Positions 1-6,934 of a stretch of DNA of 12,300 bases are shown here, piece after piece. The stretch is from assembly GCA_030619095.1 (NCBI GenBank), contig JAUXCB010000012.1, positions 1 through 12,300 of the forward strand, in the 5' to 3' direction. The first letter of the stretch is position 1, and each line of letters begins with the position of its first letter. Both the position numbers and the translations under genes were made by a program. Origin of the DNA: Verrucomicrobiota bacterium (lineage in GTDB: Bacteria > Verrucomicrobiota > Kiritimatiellia > Kiritimatiellales > Tichowtungiaceae). A model generated the notes under the pieces. It was not told the origin of the DNA. It ran no database searches and saw nothing but the letters and a program-made list of their open reading frames with translations.

Positions 1-239
1 ACACACTGTCTAGCCTCGGCCTACTCAGCCGATTCATCGGGATGCTCACCGATTCGCGCAGCTTTCTCTCCTACCCACGCCACGAATACTTCCGCCGCAT
101 CCTCTGCAACCTCATCGGCACCGATGTCGAAAACGGCGAAATCCCGCATGACATGGAACAGCTCGGCTCCATGGTTGAAAACATCTGCTACAACAATGCG
201 ACCCACTATTTCGGGATCGAGTCGCCAACAGCAACATAG
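1..239 (+). CDS. uxaC: Uronate isomerase, C-terminal end (5' end outside window)
   Basis: This is the last 78 or so codons of a uronate isomerase, read in the frame starting at base 3 and ending at TAG 237-239. The enzyme interconverts D-glucuronate with D-fructuronate and D-galacturonate with D-tagaturonate in cytoplasmic hexuronate breakdown; it belongs to the amidohydrolase superfamily. The recognisable signature is the near-invariant C-terminal block GMLTDSRSFLSYPRHEYFRR (39-98), followed by the ILCNLIG stretch, the NGEIP turn and a final helix with ICYNNATHYF. E. coli UxaC ends in an almost identical way. Only the tail is visible, so the active-site metal ligands cannot be checked. No obvious terminator follows; the next 20 bases lead into a transposase relic. 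The identification is firm, but intactness of the whole gene is unknown. Confidence 0.9.
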   Translation, partial: TLSSLGLLSRFIGMLTDSRSFLSYPRHEYFRRILCNLIGTDVENGEIPHDMEQLGSMVENICYNNATHYFGIESPTAT

Positions 240-259
240 CATGGCAGTATTCTCTGTTT

Positions 260-462
260 TCAACATAAACCAGAGTCCACATAGACCTCATCAAGCTTCA
301 CGCGCTTGGATTGCTTTTTGAACCCTTTTGTCGATGTTTTTGACTGTTTCCCCGTGCAATCCGGTGAGTTCTGCCAGATCTTTGATGGACATTTCCGCAA
401 GTACCCCCGGACAAAATGGGCCACCTGCTTCGTGTAGCGCACGCCTTTGCGAAAAAAGGATT
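260..462 (-). pseudogene. Decayed fragment of an ISL3-family transposase
   Basis: On the minus strand one frame gives FFRKGVRYTKQVAHFVRGYLRK (about 458-393), ending in a shift. A second frame continues with MSIKDLAELTGLHGETVKNI and DKRVQKAIQAREA (about 396-298) to a stop. The first frame then resumes with LDEVYV (about 298-280). Read together these match, in order, the region of ISL3-type transposases that carries the RYT-containing helix, the helix-turn-helix (IKDVAE..GL.W.TVK.IDK) and the start of the catalytic domain (IDEI.V). At least one single-base shift and a stop break it, and both transposase ends and any terminal inverted repeats are missing, so it is a non-functional relic. It fills the space between the uxaC end and the end of the large fusion gene. 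The family call is from motif memory. Confidence 0.55.
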
Positions 463-471
463 TATTTAGAG

Positions 472-3400
472 CTATTGTTTTTCGATCACCGTGGCACCGA
501 AGGTGAAGCCGCCGCCGAAAGCGGTGAGGCCGATGGTGGCTCCGGCGTCGGTTTGGGGCATCAGCTCCGCTAGCGCGAACGGGATGGTGTTTGAGGAGGT
601 GTTGGCATATTTGCCGATGTGGTTGAACATTTTTTCCGGCGGGCAGTGAATGGTCTTTCGGATGGCCTCGATAATTCGCTCGTTGGCCTGATGCGGCACA
701 ATCATATCGAGATCATCCACGGCGACGCCGTGGCGGTCGCAGGCTTCAGAAAGCATGTTGATCATTTTTTTGACTGCGATCTTAAAGACGGTCAGCCCTT
801 CCATCGCGATGGTTTCTTTACTCCCCATATTCGGCACGTAGAGCACCTTGTCTTCCACGCCTTTGGCGGAGAGAACCGGACGGGTGACGAGTGCGTTGAT
901 GTTCCCGTTTCGCGGCTCGCAACTCAGCAGGGAGGCGGTTGCCGCGTCGCCGAACAGCACGCTCGTTTTCGGATCGTCGTGGTTGATCATCGGCGAGAGC
1001 GTTTCGGATGTGATGACGATCACTTTTTTGGAGGGGTCGTCGCGCAGAATATCCACCGCGCTTTGCAGGGCGTAGATGTAGCCTGAACAGGCGGCATTGA
1101 TATCATGTGCCTGCATCAGCAACTCGCCTTTTTCGGGGCTGAGCTCGCGCAATACGCGGCAGGCGAGCGAAGGGGTCATCGCTGTTGGAGTGCCGGTTGA
1201 ACAGATCAGCGCGTCAATATCATCCGGCTGAAGGTGTTCACTTGCCAGCAGATCGCGCGCGGCTTGAACGGCCATGCTTGTGACATCTTGATCTCCATCA
1301 ATCCAGTAGCGGGTCTTAATTCCCGTCCGCTTCTGGATGCCATCGGAATCCCAGTCGTCTTCGGGCTTTACCAGCTCGTCATTATCAACTTTTCGTGCGC
1401 CGAGCACGGTGCTGATTGAAGAAAGCAGAACGGGTTTGGTTTCCGCGGCAACCGCTTTTGCGACGGGGGTTGCGGAAAGGTTTTTCTCGAGCACCGGCGT
1501 ACCGCAATTTTCGGTGGTGACCGGTTTTTTAACCAGATCGGCTTCTTCGGTCTGAATTCGCGCCAGCGGTGTGCCGACATCCACAGAGTCGCCCTCCGAC
1601 AGCAGCAGGGCGTCGAGGGTTCCGTTGACCGGCGCGGAGATTTCCATCGTCGCCTTATCGGCTTCGACCGAAGCCAGAATATCGCCTGCGCGGACCGCCT
1701 GTCCGGTCTCCACTTGCAGCTCGGTGACGGTCACCGTTTTATCGGACGGGCTGGAGCCGATGGCGTTGACGGTGACAAACCCTTCGGTTTCCTCTGCGGG
1801 CTTCTGCCAAGAGAGAGAGTAGTTGAGAAGTTCGGCGGCTTTGCCGAGAATGTTCTTAAAGGAGGGGAGGATCTCCATCTGATTTTCAAAATGGTAGGGG
1901 ATGTAGGTGTCGGCCCGCGCTACGCGTGCCATTTTGATTTCTATGCCGGCTTTCTCCGCGACGGTGGCCAGAATTTCGCCGCCCAGCCCACAGGTGTGGT
2001 TGTCTTCATGAACGACAAGTAGTTTTCCGGTTTTCTGTGCGGAGGCGATGACGGTTTCCTCGTCCCACGGCGAAAGGGAACGCAGGTCGATCACCTCAAC
2101 AGAGGCGTCGGCCTCTTCGAGGGCGTCGGCTGTTTTTTCACAGAGCGGCAGGGTCGATCCCCAACTGACAAGGGTCAGCTCTTTGCCGGGGCGGGTGACT
2201 CGCGCTTTACCAATCGGCACGAACTGGTTCGCCGCGTCATCCGCACAGGTGACCGAGCGGTCGTTAATCAGGTTTTTCGGGAAAAGAAAAATGGTTGGGC
2301 GGCCGGAGACGAAGGAGGCGTTCAACAGGCCGGCGGCATCGGCGGCGGTGGAGGGCATCAGCACATCGAGGCCGGGAATGTGTGCGAAGGTGGCGTCGAA
2401 GGTTTGCGCGTGATAGGGGCCGAGACCGGGGCGGTAGGCTCCGCAAATCGACATAACGATCACGGGACATTCCCATTCTCCGTTACTGCGCCACCACATG
2501 GCGCCGAGTTCGGCGGCAATCTGGCTGAAGGCGGGCAGCATAAAGTCGGCGAACTGAATGCAGGCGATCGGCTTTTTGCCGGTCAGTGCCTGCCCGATTG
2601 CCGCGCCGACGATGGTCGACTCGCTCAAGGGGGCGTTGATCACCTGTCCGGGAAAGTCGGTGCTGAGGCCGCGGGTCAGGCCGAAGACATCCCCTTTGGG
2701 GTCTTCGATATCTTCGCCGTACAGATAGGCGTCCGGGTGGCTGCTGATTCGGGCGCGTATCGCGGCGCGCATCGCCTCAATCATGGTGAGCGCATCGCCC
2801 TCGGTGCGCAACTCGTCCCGGGTTGAATCGATCGGTTTTTTTGCGGATAGCTCTGTCTGGCAGATCGGGGCTTTGCGTGCAACCGTGAAGGCCTCGTCGA
2901 TCTCATGATTGATCTCGTGTTCGATCTGTTTGAGTTCTTTTTCTGAAATGCCGGCATCCATCAACTTTTCGGCCAGAATCAGAATGGGGTCAGCCTTTTC
3001 GCGCATTTCCTGAATCTCTTCGGCGGAGCGGTAGAGGGTGTGGTCATCGGCGTTGGTGTGGCTCATCAGCCGTTCCATATTCAGCACAACGATTTTCGGG
3101 CCGCCGGTTTTCCGAACCTTGGAAACCGCTTCGCCGAACACGGCATGTGTTTCGACAGTGTCGGTGCCGTCGGCGCGCAGAATGTCGATGCCGTAAAACT
3201 CGTCGGCATCGCCATCGGGCCGCGAGAAGAAGGACCGGCCTTTCGACGGGGTGGAGAGGGCATAGTTGTTGTTTTGCACGACAAACAGGACGGGCAGGTT
3301 GGAGCGAACTGCTTCGGCGATGGCTTCGAGGAATTCTCCCTCTTGTGCTCCGCCGTCGCCGATGCCGCAGTAGACGATCTCGCCTTTTTCTTTAACGGCC

Positions 3401-3780
3401 TGCGCTACACCCACCGCCTGCAGCGCGTTGTTTGCCACGCAGGTGGGTACGCTCAAAAGCCGCAGGTCGCGGTTGTTGGCGAAACCCGGCATGCGGCGGC
3501 CCTCAGAGGGCGGGCCGGTTTTGCCGAGCAGGTCGAGCAACAGATCGGTCATGGAGGTGCCGCGGGCGAGGATCAGCGGCCGGTCACGGTAGTGGCAGTG
3601 CAGCCAGTCGTTTTCTGTCAGATGCGGAGCGAGCGCGGCAATGGCCTCGTGTCCGGATGACGGGATATAAAAGAAAGCCTCTCCACGCTGAGCGGCGTCT
3701 GCTTGCACGGCATCGGCTTTTCGCGATGTGAGCATGTTGCGGTAGAGGTCGAGAAAAAGGGCAGTGTCGAGTTTTTGCAT
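472..3780 (-). CDS. Four-domain fusion: 2-oxoacid dehydrogenase E1 alpha + E1 beta + lipoyl domain + ketoacyl-ACP synthase III
   Basis: One open 1102-codon gene, ATG 3780-3778 to TAG 474-472. Residues 1-305 are an E1 alpha domain: thiamine-diphosphate motif GDG (141-143) to NNN (170-172), and the loop with H241-T242 before NADD. Residues 325-655 are E1 beta: YLYGEDIEDPKGDVFG, APLSEST (383-389), H457 in GPYHAQTFDATFAHIPGL. Residues 668-745 are a lipoyl domain with K709 in VEADKATMEISAP, followed by a Pro/Ala/Thr-rich linker. Residues 785-1102 are a FabH-like ketosynthase with a complete Cys-His-Asn triad: C898 (INAACSG), H1030 (VPHQAN), N1060 (GKYANTSS), and terminal FGGGFTFG. No E2 acyltransferase core (HxxxDG) and no E3 domain are present. 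Inferred role: decarboxylate a branched or other 2-oxo acid, load the acyl group on the lipoyl arm, and pass it to the ketosynthase for condensation with malonyl-ACP. Substrate unknown. No strong Shine-Dalgarno; monocistronic. Domain calls are firm; the joint reaction is inference. Confidence 0.93.
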   Translation of the reverse strand: MQKLDTALFLDLYRNMLTSRKADAVQADAAQRGEAFFYIPSSGHEAIAALAPHLTENDWLHCHYRDRPLILARGTSMTDLLLDLLGKTGPPSEGRRMPGFANNRDLRLLSVPTCVANNALQAVGVAQAVKEKGEIVYCGIGDGGAQEGEFLEAIAEAVRSNLPVLFVVQNNNYALSTPSKGRSFFSRPDGDADEFYGIDILRADGTDTVETHAVFGEAVSKVRKTGGPKIVVLNMERLMSHTNADDHTLYRSAEEIQEMREKADPILILAEKLMDAGISEKELKQIEHEINHEIDEAFTVARKAPICQTELSAKKPIDSTRDELRTEGDALTMIEAMRAAIRARISSHPDAYLYGEDIEDPKGDVFGLTRGLSTDFPGQVINAPLSESTIVGAAIGQALTGKKPIACIQFADFMLPAFSQIAAELGAMWWRSNGEWECPVIVMSICGAYRPGLGPYHAQTFDATFAHIPGLDVLMPSTAADAAGLLNASFVSGRPTIFLFPKNLINDRSVTCADDAANQFVPIGKARVTRPGKELTLVSWGSTLPLCEKTADALEEADASVEVIDLRSLSPWDEETVIASAQKTGKLLVVHEDNHTCGLGGEILATVAEKAGIEIKMARVARADTYIPYHFENQMEILPSFKNILGKAAELLNYSLSWQKPAEETEGFVTVNAIGSSPSDKTVTVTELQVETGQAVRAGDILASVEADKATMEISAPVNGTLDALLLSEGDSVDVGTPLARIQTEEADLVKKPVTTENCGTPVLEKNLSATPVAKAVAAETKPVLLSSISTVLGARKVDNDELVKPEDDWDSDGIQKRTGIKTRYWIDGDQDVTSMAVQAARDLLASEHLQPDDIDALICSTGTPTAMTPSLACRVLRELSPEKGELLMQAHDINAACSGYIYALQSAVDILRDDPSKKVIVITSETLSPMINHDDPKTSVLFGDAATASLLSCEPRNGNINALVTRPVLSAKGVEDKVLYVPNMGSKETIAMEGLTVFKIAVKKMINMLSEACDRHGVAVDDLDMIVPHQANERIIEAIRKTIHCPPEKMFNHIGKYANTSSNTIPFALAELMPQTDAGATIGLTAFGGGFTFGATVIEKQ

Positions 3781-3804
3781 AAATCGGCTTTGTTTTAAAA
3801 AGGC

Positions 3805-3834
3805 ATAGTAGGGAGACGCTCGGTGGAGGTCGAA
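3805..3834 (-). promoter_or_regulatory. Weak sigma-70-like promoter candidate for the E1-KAS III fusion gene
   Basis: On the minus strand a TTCGAC hexamer (3834-3829) and a TACTAT hexamer (3810-3805) are separated by 18 bases, and the TACTAT lies 24 bases before the ATG of the fusion gene. Matches to TTGACA/TATAAT are partial, and promoter consensus in this lineage is not known to me, so this is only a candidate. Confidence 0.22.
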
Positions 3835-3953
3835 TCATTTTTCGGTCTGTGGTTCACTAAAGTTCCGCCGACAGAGTGGCTTCAGAATGATCCCGTTCAG
3901 AGTTCGTCGATCGGGGTGAGAGGTGGCTCCGAGTGGGGGGGGGAGGCATCTGT

Positions 3954-3972
3954 TTTTCCATGGCGTGGAAAA
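3954..3972. repeat. Intergenic dyad TTTTCCA-N5-TGGAAAA, copy 1 (ptsP leader)
   Basis: Perfect 7-base inverted arms TTTTCCA (3954-3960) and TGGAAAA (3966-3972) around TGGCG. One more T/A pair extends the stem to 8 bp. It lies 57 bases upstream of the ptsP start in the 249-nt divergent spacer between the fusion gene and ptsP. Arms and spacing recur at 8170 and 8961 and, diverged, at 11575. It could be a regulator-binding dyad or a small RNA hairpin. It is not followed by a T-run, so a simple terminator is unlikely. The rest of the spacer holds a run of nine G (3935-3943) and no clear ptsP promoter. Confidence 0.6.
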
Positions 3973-4029
3973 AATTCGGCTTCCGCTTTCAACCTGTGGG
4001 GAAATTCGTTACAAGCAGTTGAGGTTTTT

Positions 4030-6276
4030 ATGAGTAAAACAAATGTCAATATGATCTGTGATATCGCGGAGCTTTCATCCCTGTTTGATAAAAGCAAAAG
4101 TCTGGACGACTTTTTACAGTCCGCCGTTAGCGTGGTGGCCTACCACATGAAGGCCGCTGTTTGTTCCATCTATATCTATGACGAGACGGCTCGTATGTTG
4201 ACGCTGCGCGCGACGCAGGGGTTGAGCGCGTCCGCCATCGGCAAGGTGCAATTGCGTCTCGGACAGGGGCTTGCCGGCCTGGCCCTTAAGGAGCTGCGCT
4301 CGATTTGTGTGGCACGCGCGTCGGAGAGGCCGGAGTTTCTGCCGATTGAAGGAGTCGGCGAGGAAAAGTATAAGGCCTTTCTGGCTGTGCCGATCCGTCG
4401 TCAGCTCACGCGGGTCGGGGTGTTGGTGGTTCAGGATGTGAAAGAGAACTATTTTGATACCGCCGATGAGCAGGCGCTTAAAGCGATCGCGGCTCAGCTG
4501 GCTTCCGTGGTTGAGAACGCCGATCTACTGATGGCGCTCCACCGGCAGGAGGTGGTTGTCGCGCCGGAACCGTTGGAAACAGCGCCCCGGCTGATCAAGG
4601 GCCGCCCCGCCAGCGGCGGGGTGGCACGGGGAGCGGCCCGGCTGGTGGTTTCGGGGCGGGCGGGGCGGTTTCGCTCGCCGGACTCCTTGCCGGACACTCT
4701 AACGCTGGATGATTTTAACCGCGCCGTGAAAGAGAGTGAACGGCAGTTGAAAGCACTGCAGAGCGAAGCCGATGAAAAGCTGTCCGACGTGGCGCAGCTG
4801 ATTTTTAATGCCCACCTCCTGATTCTGGCCGATGAGGAGTTTACCGGGGAAATCCGCCGCCAGATTGAGGAGGGCGCCGCGCCCGTGGAGGCACTGGTGG
4901 GTGTGGTCAACCGCTACATTGAGATCTTTTCCGCCAGCCCCAACCCGCGGTTGCAGGAAAAGGAACACGATCTGAAGGATTTGGGTCATCGATTGCTTGA
5001 AAACCTGATGGGGGGCGGACGAGCCCCCGCAGATTATGGCGGGCAGATTATTCTGGCCGACACGCTGCTGCCCTCCGATGTGCTGAAACTCGTTACCGAG
5101 AAGGCGGAGGGGTTCATTATGCAGGGCGGGGTGACGGCTCATATTGCAATTATCTGCCGCTCGCTTCAGAAGCCGATGGTGATGGTCGACCCGCAGCAGT
5201 TTTCGCTGATTCAGGAGTCGCACAACCTGCTGATCGACGGCGCACAGGGAACCATCTGTGTTCAGCCGTCCAGCGAGGTGATCGCAGAGTACGAGCGGCT
5301 CCGGAAGGCGATGGAAAAGATGGAGGCGGCCCCGCCGGTTAAGGAGGAGACCCGCACGGCGGACGGGGTTCGGATTCGGTTGTTTGCCAATATCAACCTG
5401 CTCAGCGACCTGGAGGTGGCGGATCGATTCCGCGCCGAGGGGGTCGGGCTTTATCGTAGCGAGTTCCCTTTTATCATTCGCGACGCCTTCCCGCTGGAAG
5501 AGGAGCAGTATCAGGTGTATCGCCGCATTGTGGAGTCGATGGGCGGACGCGAGGTGACCTTTCGGACGCTCGATATCGGCGGCGATAAGTTGCTGGCTTG
5601 TCAGGATGAGGTTGAGGAGGACAACCCCTTTCTCGGATTGCGCGGCATCCGCTTTTTGCTTCAGAACAAAGAGATTTTTTCTGAGCAGCTCTGCGCAATG
5701 CTGCGCGCCGGTGTCGGCGGAAACACACGCATCATGTTCCCGCTGATCTCTTCGGTCGATGAGTTTGTCGAGGCGCGCGAAATGGTTCTGGAGTGCATGA
5801 AGCAGCTGGATGGGCGCAGGGAGGAGTATAATCGGGAGACGAAGCTGGGAATTATGGTAGAGCTTCCCTCGGCGGTGGTGCTGGTTGAGGATCTCGCGCA
5901 CGAGGTCGACTTTATGTCTATCGGAACCAACGATCTGATTCAGTACATGCTGGCGGTTGATCGAACCAACGAAACGGTCTCCAAACTCTACCTGTCGCAC
6001 CACCCGGCAATTTTGCGCGCGATTGAGCGCGTGGCCGCCGTGGCGCGGAGCCACCGGACGGATGTTTCGCTCTGCGGCGATATCGCCCGGGATCCCCGGA
6101 TGATTCCGTTCCTGCTGGGCGTGGGAATCACCAAGTTCAGTATTGCGCCGCGCCGGATGCCGGATATCCAGAAGGCGGTGGAGGCCATCAGTATGCAAAA
6201 GGCGGTTTACACCGCCCGCCAAATGCTGGAGTTCAGCCGAATCTCTGAGGTCGAAGAGTTCCTTCTTGACACATAA
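4030..6276 (+). CDS. ptsP: Phosphoenolpyruvate-protein phosphotransferase PtsP (enzyme I-Ntr, GAF domain)
   Basis: Cytoplasmic first enzyme of the nitrogen phosphotransferase system: it autophosphorylates from PEP and passes phosphate to NPr and then EIIA-Ntr, linking nitrogen/carbon status to regulation. With ATG 4030 the product is 748 residues, the same length as E. coli PtsP. Residues 10-170 are a GAF sensor domain (SIYIYDE, LGQGLAGLAL, FLAVPI). A PEP-utiliser N-terminal domain follows from about 187, with the phospho-acceptor H371 in GGVTAHIAIICRSLQKP. The C-terminal PEP-binding barrel has EGVGLYRSEF, RTLDIGGDK, NPFLGLRGIR, GIMVELPSA, SIGTNDLIQYMLAVDR and the catalytic C682 in SLCGDIARD. 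I chose 4030 over the in-frame GTG at 3823 because GAGG lies five bases upstream (4021-4024) and the extra 69 residues resemble no domain. NPr and EIIA-Ntr genes are not in the window. All key residues are present. Confidence 0.95.
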   Translation: MSKTNVNMICDIAELSSLFDKSKSLDDFLQSAVSVVAYHMKAAVCSIYIYDETARMLTLRATQGLSASAIGKVQLRLGQGLAGLALKELRSICVARASERPEFLPIEGVGEEKYKAFLAVPIRRQLTRVGVLVVQDVKENYFDTADEQALKAIAAQLASVVENADLLMALHRQEVVVAPEPLETAPRLIKGRPASGGVARGAARLVVSGRAGRFRSPDSLPDTLTLDDFNRAVKESERQLKALQSEADEKLSDVAQLIFNAHLLILADEEFTGEIRRQIEEGAAPVEALVGVVNRYIEIFSASPNPRLQEKEHDLKDLGHRLLENLMGGGRAPADYGGQIILADTLLPSDVLKLVTEKAEGFIMQGGVTAHIAIICRSLQKPMVMVDPQQFSLIQESHNLLIDGAQGTICVQPSSEVIAEYERLRKAMEKMEAAPPVKEETRTADGVRIRLFANINLLSDLEVADRFRAEGVGLYRSEFPFIIRDAFPLEEEQYQVYRRIVESMGGREVTFRTLDIGGDKLLACQDEVEEDNPFLGLRGIRFLLQNKEIFSEQLCAMLRAGVGGNTRIMFPLISSVDEFVEAREMVLECMKQLDGRREEYNRETKLGIMVELPSAVVLVEDLAHEVDFMSIGTNDLIQYMLAVDRTNETVSKLYLSHHPAILRAIERVAAVARSHRTDVSLCGDIARDPRMIPFLLGVGITKFSIAPRRMPDIQKAVEAISMQKAVYTARQMLEFSRISEVEEFLLDT

Positions 6277-6454
6277 CGGTGTGCGCACAGGCAGAGAAAA
6301 TACATGTGTGTATTCCGGATTCGCTTGGGGAAAGGAGCCGCCGCAAAGCGATCGCGACGGAACGAACAGCAGGGAAAGTTTCAAGGGCTGGAAGCTTTTC
6401 TTCTACGGGCTGGAACCCTATGGTGGTCGGAGTGTATGAATCTGGAGACCCCCG

Positions 6455-6934
6455 ATGGACGAACTACTTAAACTGCTGAAGAACAATGCGAAAGAAAGTC
6501 CGGAAAATCTGGCCAAATTACTTGGTCAGAGTCCCGGCGAGGTTTCGAGTCAAATCGAAAGCTATGAAGCCGCCGGCATCATTCAGGGCTATCAAGCCGT
6601 CATCAATGAAGACAAACTCGAAGGGGCCCCCGTTACGGCCGCAATCGAAGTGCGCCTAACCGCCGAACGCGAGGGCGGCTTCAATCGTATTGCCGAGCGC
6701 ATCAGCCGCTTCCCCGAAGTCCGCTCCGCCTTTCTCATGTCCGGCGGCTACGACCTGCTACTTTTCGTCTGCGGAAAAACGCTCCATGAAGTGGCCAGCT
6801 TCGTCAGCGAAAAACTTTCTCCGCTCGCCGGCGTCACGGGGACCGCCACCCATTTCATGCTGAAGACCTACAAACGCAACGACGTGCTCATGCACATACC
6901 TGATGAAGACGACCGCCCCAAAATCTCTCCGTGA
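6455..6934 (+). CDS. Lrp/AsnC-family transcriptional regulator
   Basis: A 159-residue DNA-binding regulator of the leucine-responsive/AsnC family, which typically senses amino acids and forms dimers or octamers. Residues 1-50 form the winged helix-turn-helix (ENLAKLLGQSPGEVSSQIES, then the AAGIIQGYQAVI hinge typical of the family). Residues 60-145 form the RAM ligand-binding domain: VTAAIEVRL strand, FPEVRSAFLMSGGYDLLLFV with the conserved G-x-YD turn (97-100), and a final THFMLKTYKR strand. GGAG at 6444-6447, seven bases before the ATG, supports the start. Its last 32 bases overlap the aminotransferase gene in another frame, so the two are co-transcribed and probably translationally coupled. 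The effector is probably an amino acid or keto acid related to that enzyme, which is inference. Confidence 0.9.
   Translation: MDELLKLLKNNAKESPENLAKLLGQSPGEVSSQIESYEAAGIIQGYQAVINEDKLEGAPVTAAIEVRLTAEREGGFNRIAERISRFPEVRSAFLMSGGYDLLLFVCGKTLHEVASFVSEKLSPLAGVTGTATHFMLKTYKRNDVLMHIPDEDDRPKISP

Noticed and set aside
443..471. Possible terminator after the fusion gene (CCTTT...AAAGG on the minus strand)
   Set aside because: The stem is only five base pairs, no T-run follows it, and the bases overlap the transposase relic.
3040..3660. 206-codon plus-strand frame opposite the E1 alpha domain
   Set aside because: It is antisense to clear E1 alpha motifs, has no supporting ribosome binding site and resembles no known protein.
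3823..4029. N-terminal extension of PtsP from GTG 3823
   Set aside because: The 69 extra residues show no domain, the start at 4030 has a Shine-Dalgarno-like GAGG, and the resulting 748 residues equal the usual PtsP length.
4699..6384. 561-codon open frame on the minus strand opposite ptsP
   Set aside because: It is the antisense shadow of a well-conserved gene in GC-rich DNA. Its composition (many His, Arg, Gln, Leu) matches no family, and ptsP motifs run through the whole region on the plus strand.
6279..6450. Possible tRNA or small RNA gene in the ptsP-lrp spacer
   Set aside because: No cloverleaf, no T-loop GTTCRANNC motif and no strong hairpin with T-run could be found.
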